From Crotophaga sulcirostris (Eukaryota > Chordata > Aves > Cuculiformes > Crotophagidae): 64,000 bases of DNA. Below the pieces are notes generated by a model, which had not been told where the DNA came from, did not search any database, and saw only the letters and a list, made by a program, of their open reading frames with translations. How positions within the stretch are numbered: position 1 is the first letter of the stretch; the number at the start of each line of letters is the position of its first letter. Positions 22,850 through 34,507 of the stretch are shown in pieces. The stretch spans positions 213,948 to 277,947 of the forward strand of contig VYZB01000224.1 of NCBI GenBank assembly GCA_013397455.1. The letters are read 5' to 3'. A program made the translations under genes and the position numbers.

Positions 22850-25354
22850 CTATGAGACATGAGCCATAATTCCCAACTGTTCAGACCACGTTTTTACTAC
22901 ATGTATTAGAAGAGGCAGGATAACTGGAGTAATTCCAGCCTCATTTCAAAATTATTGTTATTATTGCAAGCAGAGTTAAGGTAAAAAAAGCTGGTATTGT
23001 GTTTCAGGGGTGAACTGGCCAACACTGAAGGTGAGGGGAGTTATTTTCACCACCGTCTCCATCTTTTAACAGTAACCTGCTTGCTTTCTGAGAGTGTTTT
23101 TTCTCTTAAAATGTTAAACTGTGGCAGATTTGGCTGTTCAATTTGATAGACAACAGGTTTTATGGCTTGAGTTGCTATGTTAAATTTCATATTCTTCTAA
23201 ACCCACTTGGTGCGCTCAGCCATGGATTATCTAATTTTCAAGTCACGTATTGGTTCTTACTCTGTTTGAATTCCCCCGGTTTTGTTTGCCATAGTCACAC
23301 TGGCAGCACTACAAACAGTAAAATACTTTTTTTATTATTAATACCATTTTCCAACCATCTGCACTCTAAACAACAAAGATTAAACGCCTTTCAGTTTTTA
23401 GCCTAAGCAAAATGTCAAAGGTTAATTCTGTTTTGCGAACATCTGAAAAGTCTCAGCAAAAGCTTTTAGTTCTCTCTTTTCAACATACTTATGGTTTCGC
23501 AACAAAAATGAGAGGGAAATAAATAAGGTTCCTGGCCTCTAGGTTGAGAGACAGTTTCTGCAAAATAAAAACAACAATCCTTTACAAAAAGTACAAAGGA
23601 CAATTTTGTTTTTCCCATCAGGTCAAAGTGGGAGCTTCAAATGTTTGCAGGCAAACATTTTGCTGAGTGTCTTTGCACCTTTTAACTAGAGTAGTTGCTT
23701 TGTCATCTTTTTCATCCTACCAGTAAGGTCTTTGACATTTTCCATGTGCAAAACCAGCTCTTGTTTAGGATTATGAGTTGGGCATTTAACTGTCTTTCAG
23801 GATTAATACGCAGCAAGAATCCATCCACACACCTGGTCCGGTTTATAAATGAAAAAACTAAGACTAAAGAAAGTAAGATCATTTTCCTACAATGAAAAGA
23901 AAACAAGGAAAACCTGTAGTTCCAAGTATTTCCTCACTAAATTTCTACCAGATTTATGCTCACATGCACTGTAGGTTAATTTGAATTACGTATTTAAATG
24001 CTATTGTAGGTTGTTAAACTTAATTTGAGAGGATGTGGATGGACACAAAACTGTCACTTTACCAAAATAAAATGAAAAGTCTAACATTTCACATTTTCTT
24101 GCCCTTTGTTGGTTCCTAAACACATTTGCCCTTACCTAATAAATAAATAATTAATTAATTTTGATAGTACAAGCCACTTCTAGTACATTAAAAGTAAACG
24201 TTAAGATTTCTTTCTTTACATTTCCCTTTTGCTTCGTTTTGTTCAACAACGTTAAAAAGTACACAGCAAGAATTTCCACAGAATCTTTAGCACCATGATA
24301 AAACACAGTGAGAGACAAAGAGAAGTTCTTGAATAACTTAAAAAATATGCATAATGACCATTAAAAAGGGTTGCAGTCTATGCTCACATCAGTGAACAGT
24401 GATAAAAGCAGCTATGTCAAGAGAAAGAAGAGGCATCAGTAACAGGTTTGAGGCTCTTGCCTTTCCTGTATCTGTCAAATGACTGAGTTTGGGCAGCAAC
24501 TAACTCACAGAGGAGGCTGGAGTTTGTCTCAGATAATCCCTGTTCCCATAAAACAGTGTTTTTCACATCACGAAACCAGTGAAGCACCAGGAGCATTTGC
24601 TGTTTTAAAATGCTGCACTGCTGGTTCCCATCAACTTTTTAATCACGAGTGATAAAACCTGAAGGTCCTCACAGAGCTCAGAAGTTTCCCTTCTGCTTCC
24701 ACTGAACAGAAGTCACACTGAGCTACAGCTCTAGCTAAAGGTCCAGGAATACACAGAAAATTTACAAAGTTTAGTTAATATGGCATTTTATAACTGTCAT
24801 ACATGTGATAACCATAACACACAGCACTCAGTATTCAACAAAGCTCACACTGTGTTGTGTCCCTATATATACATCTATTTATTTATCTATATAAGGGTAA
24901 AACCTCTCTTCTACAAGTCTTTATATAAGCTACTATGAACACAAGTAATCATAAAGAAAAAAAAAAGCATGTTTTCTTTCTTAACTTACTTATTGATTCA
25001 TAAAATGTTTGCCCTTAATCACAGTGGTATAACTATAATATGATTTTTTAATAAATAATGACTTTGATATATGATTTAAGGTTATCTACTGCTCACTCTA
25101 ACTTTACCAACCCTATCATTAATTTAATTTACCTGATGACAAAAATAGCAGCTCACGGTTCTATGAATAGAGGAACCATATGAACTGCAGTAAGATTACT
25201 TAACATTTAGACGGCTACTTCAGTTTATACGTCAAAACCTGGAAGCAAGGTGAGTTTCCTATATTCTTCTTATTTTTTTCTTTTAAAATATACACTTGGA
25301 TTGTTGTATTTAAAAAGATCTAAAAGTTTGTGTACACTCTAAATGTGCACAACC
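22850..25354. other. unique A+T-rich noncoding sequence
   Basis: No gene or transposon recognised. Low-complexity patches: AATAAATAAATAATTAATTAA near 24140-24160 and a TATATATACATCTATTTATT stretch near 24865-24890. Confidence 0.6.
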
Positions 25355-25443
25355 TCCAGTGGGAGGTGTCTCTGTCTCTGGCAGTGGGGGTGGAACTGAA
25401 TGAGCTTTAAGGTCCCTTCCAACCCAAACCATTCTATAATTCA
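25355..25443 (+). mobile_element. CR1 LINE 3'-tail fragment
   Basis: Plus-strand CR1 end: CCAGTGGGAGGTGTCTCTGT, GTGGGGGTGGAACTGAATGA, GCTTTAAGGTCCCTTCCAAC and an eroded ATTCTATAATTC tail. About 90 bases remain. Confidence 0.92.
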
Positions 25444-26913
25444 AAGCATTTTTTCCTATATTACAGAATGCCGTGATACTGGTTCAATGAATCCATTTTC
25501 ACTTGTGTTTTCTTCATCAGAAGGACGGTGCCTCTCTCACTGCCCACCCAGCAGCTCAAAGCCTACCAGCCCAAAAAGGAGCAAGGTTCTTCTCTTTTCT
25601 ATTCATCACCAGCAACAGTACGTGGTTACGATGCAGCGCTAGGCCTCTGGTTACATCTGTGCAAATTCATGAAGGAATTTTGCAGTCTCAATGTCTCTCC
25701 ATTACCAAACCTAATTAATTCCAACATAATGTTTACTCCTGGTTATGCAGAAGAAGTACAGGATCTAGTTTGCTCCTACATCACTGGGTCTTTGGTGTTA
25801 AATGAACCCTCAAATAGCTACAACTTACGGTAATTACTAAGGCAAATAAAGATAACTGAAAATACTTATAAACAAGTAAGCTGAAGGTATTCTTTGAAAA
25901 AAATACATTCCAAGATGTAAGTAATCTCGTATAAGGAGCACTGAATTCAAAAAGTATTTTTCATTGGCCTGAGTGGGTTTTGCATTTGGCTGTGAGCATC
26001 ATACTAGAACCACTGACAGTAATGGAAATGGTTTCTTAATGTCACCGTATACAATAAAAGAAAGCTAAACCTGATAATGAAAAAAGAATGCTAGACAAAC
26101 AGCTTCAGAGAGATAGCTTACAGCTTCGTCTTGGGATGCATCATACAAAAAGGAACCGTGCCCCTTTAGAAGACATCATGTTAATTCTTGAACTGGGAAA
26201 GATTCAGTGCTGGTTATTTTGAGAATCTCAGCATAGAATTAAAAACAAACAAATAAAAACCACCACAAAACAAACAAACGAGTAGTAAATACACAAAAAA
26301 ACCTCCACTGTAAAATCTGGAGAAAACATTCACTTCCTGATAAGTGGCTCAAGGTTATCAGAGCTCATGGATGTCTATGGAAACACAGTAACTCATACCA
26401 TCACTCTTAAAAGGCTTTTTATAATTACTGCTTCTGAAAAATAAGAGAAATAGAAATAAAAAGGTAATGTAAATCCCCACAATTAGAATGAAAGTTTAAC
26501 TATTTCATTGTTACCTGCACAATGAATTAAACTTCTTCTAGCCTGTTTTTTTCCAAATAAACATTTCTTGAATTTTAAGATACATTCACTTCCACTTAAT
26601 CCACTGACCTTATTAATGAAAAAGTGCCTCGTTAAAACACACCTAACAAGCTCCACTCGTTTCAACTCAATGAAAGCACAGCAAGAAGAGCAAGGCTTCT
26701 GCAAACGCTGCACGAAGCTGTGTAAGAGTTCACTGCTTGGCAAGGCTGTCCCGCAATCCAATTAGTCACAAGCATTTTCCAAACAAACAGTACTTTCTTC
26801 CATAAAGACCTCTTGAAAATATCCCCTACACAGGATTTTCTAAACTTCCTTCACACTCACAGACTTTGAGGTGTGCATGCCAGAATCACAACACCTACAG
26901 CTCTTCCACTTCA
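25444..26913. other. unique noncoding sequence
   Basis: No gene recognised; the open frames at 25400-25833 start inside the preceding CR1 and have no recognisable content. There is an AAAC/AAAT-rich simple patch at about 26242-26300. Confidence 0.55.
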
Positions 26914-27562
26914 CACAGAATGGTTTCAGTTGGAAAAGACCTTTACAATCATCGATTCCAACCATCGACCCAGCCCTCCTAAGTCCACTACATCACGTCC
27001 CCAAGAACAACATCCACTCATCTTTTAAACACCTCCAGGGATGTTGACTCAACCAGCTCCCTGGGCAGCCTCCTCCAATACTTGACAACCCTTTTAGTAA
27101 AGAAATTCTTCCTAATGTCCAACCTAAATCTCCCCTGGCACTTCTTGAGGTCATTCTCCCTTGTCCTGGAGAACACATCAACACCCATTTCACTACAATC
27201 TCCTTTCAGGCAGTTGGAGACAGCAATGAGGTCTCCCCTCAGCCTCCTCTTCTCACACCCGCAGGTCCCTCAGCCACTCCTCATAACCCCTGTTCTCCAG
27301 CCACTTCCCCAGCTCTGCTCCCTGCTCTGGACGCGCTCCAGCCCCTCAAGGTCCTTCTTGTAGTGAGGGGCCCAAATCTGAACACAGGATTCGAGGTGTG
27401 GCCTCACCAGCACCACGTACAGGAGAAGGATCACCTCCCTGGTCCTGCTGGCCACGCTGTGTCTGATTCAGGCCAGGATGCCGTTGGTCTTCTTGGCCAC
27501 CTGGGCCACTGTTGGTTCATGTTCAGCCATTGTCAACCAACACCCCCAGGTCCTTCTCCTGG
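26914..27562 (-). mobile_element. CR1 LINE, 0.65 kb, with ORF2 C-terminal remnants
   Basis: Minus-strand CR1 from a CACAGAATGGTTTCAGTTGG 3' end, through CACCTCCAGGGATGTTGACT, AGAAATTCTTCCTAATGTCC and AATGAGGTCTCCCCTCAGCC, to GGGGCCCAAATCTGAACACA, GCCAGGATGCCGTTGGTCTT and CCCCCAGGTCCTTCTCCTGG. The minus strand at 27270-27455 still encodes [20 protein letters not shown], part of ORF2 after the RT core. The tail lacks the usual ATCATAGA repeats. Confidence 0.95.
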
Positions 27563-28683
27563 AAAAGGATTTACTTGTGAAGAGACTTTATCTTTTTTCC
27601 TGGTTTCTGTGCTTTAATATTACTCAAACTCTGGTGGAGAGAAGAAGCAAGAACAACAAAGAAAGCTGACAAGGCAGTCCATACTTTCACGTATCTTCTT
27701 AAATGCTGGTTTTGGTTTTGTAGGTTTCTTACTGTATCCTGTTTGTGCCTCTTATGTTACCATTTAGATAAAAGCATTCTTAAAATGCAAAACCCTGCCA
27801 ATACAGTGAGAATCTGTGACACTGCTGCTATGAATGAACCAAAAACCTGTATAAGTCCATGTTATATGAAGATAAAATTCTTTGCTGTTTCCTTCTTTTG
27901 CCTGTGAAAATGCTCTCAAAAATGAGCTAAATGGGTTTTTTTTCCATGAATGACATAGGCTATAGATAGTGTTTTGACAGAAAGAAAATGAAATATACTA
28001 TGACATATACCACTTAGCCAGGTACTATGAAAATACACAAATAAAACTGGAAAATAAAACATAGGACATGTCTTATTTTCTGTTCAAGTTTCTACAGCGC
28101 GGGAATCCTCAATCATTCACACTTCAACATTCTCACAGGAAAATGGGAATTAAAAACTAGTGCTCAATAAAAGAAATAGAGACATTTATCTACAAAAGGC
28201 ATTAAAATAGAGGCATTCATCTGCCTACATTTCTTTTGGATTTATATACTGCACACACCAAAGATGATGTCTCTGTTTAAACCCTCACAACACAACCCTG
28301 CCCCCCGCCTCCAATCTCTTGAAAGGACACAGATAAAACACAGAAATCAAAGACTAAAATAAGAAGCAGTGGCTGCATTATCAGATCATTGGCTGTGCTG
28401 CTGAAGGAAGTGTATTTGGGAACTTTTAGATTAGCATCATTTGCCCAAGACTGCACTGACAGGTGATTGTACTCTTTTCCTCTCTTTTAAAGCCTAAAAA
28501 CCCAAAGCCCTTTGTGATCTTAAAACAGAACAGTCAGTATTAGTTACAATTTTTTTAGATTTAATGCTTTGGTGATAGAAGACATAACTGTAGGATTTTA
28601 CTTTATTACTCTATTATATGATGATCTTTTGAGTGCTTGGCATGAACACTGAAGACGATCTTATGCCTTCAGCCAGCCTATCA
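27563..28683. other. unique noncoding sequence
   Basis: No repeat, gene or RNA recognised. Confidence 0.6.
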
Positions 28684-28888
28684 TCATAAAATCACTGAGG
28701 TTGGAAAAGACCTCTAAGAACATCCAGTCCAACCATCACCCCCCCACCACCGTGCCTGCTAAACCATGTCCCAAAGTGCCAGGGATGGAGACTCCACCAC
28801 TGCCCTGGGTAGCTTCTGCCAGTGCTTCACAACTCTTTCAATGAAGAAATTTTTCCTAATATCCAATCTAAACCTTCCCTGGTGCAAG
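28684..28888 (-). mobile_element. CR1 LINE 3' fragment with small internal deletion
   Basis: TCATAAAATCACTGAGGTTG, GAAAAGACCTCTAAGAACAT, CCACCGTGCCTGCTAAACCA, TCCCAAAGTGCCAGGGATGG and TTCCTAATATCCAATCTAAA blocks on the minus strand. Compared with the copy at 34292, the segment between AAAGTGCCA and GGGATGGAGACTCC (about 35 bases) is missing. Confidence 0.92.
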
Positions 28889-31481
28889 GTATGACTTTTC
28901 TGAGCACTGCTGATATTAAAACAAGATCTATTTCAACACGTATTCTGCACTTTGTTTTGTACTTTGTCTTCCTCTTTTAATTGTCCAGTTAGTTTCATAG
29001 ATCACACTTCCCATTCAGATTTAAATACAGGCAGTTCCAACTTCTAGAAATTTCAATTTTGCTTCATATACATGTCTCAAGTTCTCTGCCAGAGACCAGG
29101 ATGCATTTACGGCACTCAGTCAGAGTAAAAATGTCTTAGTCCAGTTACAGCAATTATACTCCACAGGAACATGCATTGCACTGCTTTTTTCAGAAATAAG
29201 ATTGATTTTATGTTATACATCTGAGGAGATGGTAAAGTGCTTTTATTTCTAATATTAATTTATGAATGGGTGAGTATTTTAGAATGGTTTCTTCAGACAT
29301 AGCACTTTTAACAGGTTAAGGCTTCTATTTCCTGATCCAGTGCTTACCCATTTCTAATATGCATTCCAGTAACTTTCCTAAATATCTCAACTTTAAAAAC
29401 ATTAGATAATTGATTTCTTTTGTTTTCTCAAAGAATTAACAGAACTCTGCCAATTTAGCAGAAAAATAAAAGCTTTCAACTGTTTTGAATTTTAAATTTT
29501 AAATTTAATGTTTTTGAATTACCATGCTTTAAGTTTTCCATTTTTATTGAGAATGTCTTGGTTTGGAACACCGCTAGTAAGCAGCAAAGAGGTTCAGTGT
29601 TTTATTTTTATTCCATTCCATGATTTTCTAAAAAAGCACATTAATAGATTCTGAAGCAACTCTCCTCACATTCACCTGTGAAAAGCATGTTTACCAGGAA
29701 GAACAATTCCCAGCTTTTCCCAGTTACATACAGCATGCTCTTCTTACCAGCCAGTCCACAGGCTGACTCATCTTTTTTCTGCCTGGACCCGTGGACGTGC
29801 CCAGCCAACTGACAATTCCACATTGCACTGTGCAATGGGTCCGTATTGGCGACTCATTGCTCCACTCCAGTGAAGCAAAACGTGACTCAGCAGCTTTTCC
29901 AAGCACAAGTTTCTTCTTACATAAATGCATTCGCATTGTAAGCACTGCTGGAAGGTGTGCAGGAAAGCTGACAAAGTTGCCACCCTTGAATAATTTCAAG
30001 CTCTGTAGGATTGCCTTCATTTCTCCTTCTATTGGCACTTCTGCATGCCCAGGTTTGATACTTGCAGTGCAGAAATATGACTGAAATGCATAAATTTAGT
30101 TCCTCATTTTCTGCTGCGGTGCATCACACCCTTAACTTCAATCTTCCATAGATTTCTAGGTCACCAATACCCTTCCATGGTAGCTTGTAACACTGAATTA
30201 TCTGTAAGGGCTGAAGTCTGATAAAGCCCACTGACAGCTTTTCTTAGCTCAGTGATTACATATATGCCTTATTAATTAAGCATGCTTAAAAGCCTTTTTC
30301 CTCCATCTATTTTTTCTGAGAATACTCAGGCTTGGCTCCTAAGATAAATAAAAACAGCCCTCTGTCAATGTGGCCATTAAACTATCAGAGAAACCACCTT
30401 ATCATGCTCTAATTTGGGACTGAACTTATTTTCCCAGGTCTGATCATCAGCAAACAATTCCAAATGTCTTAAAGTTGATCGTAAACTACTAGAGTCTCTA
30501 TACACCAGAAAACACTTTACCTTTCTAGTTACTGCTTAGTTTTCCACCCTCAAAACTTCTCTTAGAGTATAACCAAGACTTTACACAGACCTTCAACAAT
30601 GGACAAGCCTTTTATTTCAGCTATTTAAACACAGTATCTCACTTAAAATTCAGTTTCTTTCCCAAAATTTTACCTCCTCAAAAACACCATACCCCCACAG
30701 TATTGAGATTTCTTTTCAGGTTCTGCTAAAGCCATGAAAAGGCTATTTTGCTCTTCACAGTGTCCCCCTAAAAAGTACAGCTTCTATTATACAATTTTAT
30801 TGTACAATTTTTAATGATGCAATAAATTAATGTATAATTAAATATATCTTTACATACACAGATGAAACTAACACATTTCATAAGTTCTGTAAATTTCCAG
30901 ACCATTTTGCCTACGACAACAAATCTACAACATTTGATTTGCATTTTTAAACATGTTGGACACTGTCTCTGTGTTTACTTTGGGCTTGATTTTATTGCTA
31001 AATTGATAGTCCATAAATTACAAGCTATTATATCCACAGTGGTGAAGGCAGTGTCAGTATGGAATAAAAAGGAAGTAGGCATGGATATGATTTACCTGTT
31101 GCATATGTTATGTTGTTCCCTCATTAAACAGAATTTTCACTAATGGCTCTAAAAATTAACAGTCTTCGACCTTTCTATATTTCTGGGTCCTTCTGCCAGC
31201 ATGAATATATTGGCACAGGATAATATTGATGTCCAGTTGAAGGTAGCTCCATAATTAACAACCAGATAGTTGAGCCAGATAAACACTGCTAATACCGGAG
31301 ATTTTAAAAGATGTACATGACAACTAAAATGTTGCATCTGGGAAAAAATCCCATATCCCTTTATATACATCATTAATCAGAACTCATTTAAAAAAAACCT
31401 GACCTGTAAATCTCAGTATTTCATTGCTTACTTTCAAGTAGCACAATAAATGTATGTGGTAGTTGGGATTTGTTTGTATTT
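28889..31481. other. unique noncoding sequence
   Basis: No transposon recognised. 29724-30038 is open for 104 codons on the minus strand but has no recognisable domain. A 17-base palindrome-like CATTGCACTGTGCAATG lies at 29821-29837. 30495-30512 is an 18-base exact match to 4235-4252. The remainder shows nothing. Confidence 0.5.
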
Positions 31482-31556
31482 AAAGGCCACATCTGATTTA
31501 ATATTGTATTGCTTCACTGAAATCAATAGACCCATGCCAATTCATATGAGCTAAAG
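31482..31556. repeat. remnant of ancient amniote repeat
   Basis: GCTTCACTGAAATCAATAGA followed by CCCATGCCAATTCATATGAG resembles the TTGAAGTCAATGG centre and the GCTGAGGATC-bounded arm of the old bird/reptile palindromic repeat (from memory). Short and degenerate. Confidence 0.45.
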
Positions 31557-31880
31557 ATGCATTGATTTTCATTTGTGCCATATTTTTTGGGGAAAAAAGA
31601 GATTTATTGTCTTTCAAATGTAAATGGTATTTCAAAAACGTTCTGAGATCAGAATCGGGCTACTTCTATATTTTTGGGTCATTATGTGGTGAAGAAATTT
31701 ATGTTTTTGTAAATCTTTTAAAGTGCTATCAGGACATGAGTTCCATGGTAAGTTCCATATATTCGGTTAAAAATGCTCATAACTTGTTTTATAGTGAACA
31801 AAATGTGATCTATTAAATCAGATTACCATTAGATAAATATGAGCCATACTTTGGTGTTAGATGTGCTAGTTTCCTAAATC
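31557..31880. other. unique A+T-rich sequence
   Basis: No element recognised; the 84-codon open frame at 31562-31816 has no recognisable features. Confidence 0.5.
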
Positions 31881-32177
31881 AGAGAATCATAAAATGGTTT
31901 GGGTTGGAAGGGACCTCAAAGTCCATCCAGTTCCACCCCCTGCCATGGGCAGGGACCCCTCCCACTGGGTCAGGGGGCTCCAAGCCCCATCCAACCTGGC
32001 CTTCAACACCTCCAGGGATGGGGCAGCCACCACTGCTCTGGGCAGCCTGGGCCAGGGCCTCCCCACCCTCATGGTGAAGAATTTCTTCCTAATGTGCAAT
32101 CTAAATCTTCCCCCTTCCAATTTAAAGCCACTCCCACCTGTCCTATCACTACAGGCCTTTGTAAAAAGTCCATCCTC
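31881..32177 (-). mobile_element. CR1 LINE 3' fragment
   Basis: AGAGAATCATAAAATGGTTT tail, CTGCCATGGGCAGGGACCCC, GGCTCCAAGCCCCATCCAAC, CATGGTGAAGAATTTCTTCC and TTTAAAGCCACTCCCACCTG blocks on the minus strand. An ORF2 C-terminal remnant is readable on the minus strand at 31887-32120 (GRFRLHIRKKFFTM, PSLEVLKARLDGAW). Same subfamily as 15072. Confidence 0.96.
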
Positions 32178-34291
32178 AAGTAATAAGTAATTGCTCTTAT
32201 ATCATCTCTATTTTTCAGGCTTTCAGCAAAAATTATCATGAGCTTCAGAGCTGAAATCAAGCGTGAAGACTCATACCTAACCTTTAATGTGCTTTGATGA
32301 TTTCCCCTATAGTCATACAATGATAGCATCGGTTTAAGCTTCCCAAATTTGCTTTTTTAACCTTCAACAATAGTTAAAAATATATATTCTTCAAGAATAT
32401 TCTATATCATTCTTAAACTTACATTTCATAAATCAAAATGTTTTTGAGTAAATCCATACCTGACAACTCAGAGCGTCTGATAACTGAAGGCTTACGGATT
32501 TAGACGTAAAGTTGTAGACAACCTTAACAGCCAAAACTCTCCATGATCAAGATCTTACATTTATTTGTACATGGTTTTACCTTTTGTTGCTAGCAAGATG
32601 ATAACATTTTTATTTAATAGCCTACACCACCCCAAGCTGTAATAAAAATACTCTTCTTTATAACATGCAGTAATATCAGTCAGCATGAAATTCACAAATT
32701 AATTTATTTCAACACTTTCTGACTCTACAGTAGAACCAAAAATGTTTTTCCTAGGCTACTTAGAAGCAATCTCATTTTTTTCCCCTACCATTTTGAATGT
32801 CTGTCACAAGCCACTGGGAATCTAATAAGATGCCAGGAGATAAAGCACAGAAATGACATCCACTTCACCTCGCCTCATGTCAGTTGACAACTGCACGGTT
32901 CACACTGCTCTTGATATAAAATCAGCATCTGCATAGAAAGCGAGTGGCTGAGGCTGTGTCTTGATAAAGCAGAGTGTGTGTTAGTGGGCAGGCTGGATGT
33001 ACCCCGAAGGCTTTTTCCCCTTAACCATTTCATCCATCAATATGTGATCACAGTAGAATATAATTGTAGTTGGAATTACATACTTGCAATCTTTTTGTGC
33101 AGGAGGACACCCTACTTTGTAGATGTGCTAAGACAAAAACCAAACCTTCACCTTAGCAGTAGCTTGGTGCTCCAGCATGCTCTATCCATGAGCATCCAGA
33201 TGGGGAGATGGACAGTTTGATGCAGTAATTAACACTTGCTTTATACACATTAGAGAAATGCATTCCCATATATCTTTTTAACGACCTGGCATTTTCTAAT
33301 TCATTTCTCTTACTGTGGACTCATGAGCTGGGAAAGAATCAAATTGCTCACAAAACACCAGCCTAAAAGCTTAACTTGATAAATCATGTGCTGGTTTGGA
33401 TTGCTATTGAACAACGTCCATCTGGACTAGCTGTCCTCACCTTAGAAGTCTCGCATGAAGTTTTTTAGGAGAAATGAGTTTTCCATCCGATGTCCTGACT
33501 ACAAGGAAGAGTATTACAGGATGCCAGCAACTATTTGAGCTACCGAAAGAATACTGTATTTATTGCCAGACAACATAATAATGGCCACCAAATTGCTTAC
33601 TCTGACCAAAATCCATAAACCATAAACTGGTTGCTTTAACTCATTTGAGAAGCTCTGATGCTGCAGTGATGAAAGGAACACAGAACCCCAGAATTATTTT
33701 AAATGTACTGGATGTTCTTAGAGCATTCAAAAAAACTTTCTTGGTTGGCAAGAAGGATGTTTGAGAAAACAAGGATAACAATAAATAGTAAAAGCACTTC
33801 TATTTAATTGATTATTCAATATTGCTGTTTACAATTCATGAGTGTTCTTCACCCATAACAGAAGACAAAAGTTGTACATTGAAATGGAAATGGTTGCTTG
33901 GTAATAAACAGAAAGGGTTCCCTTTTTTCCTAAATACATTTATTTATCATAATGGGTTTTTTTAGTAGTTACGTACTAACTGAATAATTATGCACCAGGA
34001 TATCTACAACAGTTTGTTATATCTGCTCAGGCTTACTCTTTTATGCACTATTTCTCTTCTCTTCCCCTTATTTTCTTGGTCAAAATATTATCATTTGGTC
34101 TGGTTTTGGGGCTTATTAAAACAAGATTGAGTCTCCACCAGCTGTGATGAATTAGAAACCAATTAAAATAACTATGTCTCATTTCTCACTCTGGGTGAAT
34201 GCAGCATTCAGTGAGGGCAAAATCGAAAAGAAAACTAAAAAATAAAAATAAATAACGTATGACAACACAGAAGAAAGACACATGCTGCTTC
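32178..34291. other. unique noncoding sequence
   Basis: No transposon or gene recognised. 32860-33240 has isolated CpGs and several TAAT/TGATC-type words and could be regulatory, but this is weak. Confidence 0.45.
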
Positions 34292-34507
34292 TGGAATCAT
34301 AAAATCATGAAATCATAAAATCATTAATGGTGGAAGACTTCTAGCCCAACCCCACTGTGTCTACTAAATCATGTCCAGAAGCTCCACACCTACATGTTTT
34401 TTGAACCCCTGCAGGGATGGAGACTCCACCACTGCCCGGGGCAGCCTCTGCCAGTATCTCACCACTCTGTCAGTAAAGAATTGTTTCCTAATATCCAATC
34501 TAAACCC
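34292..34507 (-). mobile_element. CR1 LINE 3' fragment
   Basis: The tail is an expanded set of ATAAAATCATGAAATCATAA repeats (34296-34324), then GGTGGAAGACTTCTAGCCCA, TGTGTCTACTAAATCATGTC, TTGAACCCCTGCAGGGATGG, CACCACTGCCCGGGGCAGCC and TTCCTAATATCCAATCTAAA, on the minus strand. It is useful as the unbroken reference for the nested copy at 62968. Confidence 0.95.

Noticed and set aside
29724..30038. 104-codon minus-strand open frame, possible pseudogene
   Set aside because: No recognised protein similarity, no poly(A) or target duplication; unsupported.
33170..33205. Possible miRNA-like hairpin (CATGCTC...GAGCATC)
   Set aside because: Stem is only about 6-7 pairs, too short for a precursor.
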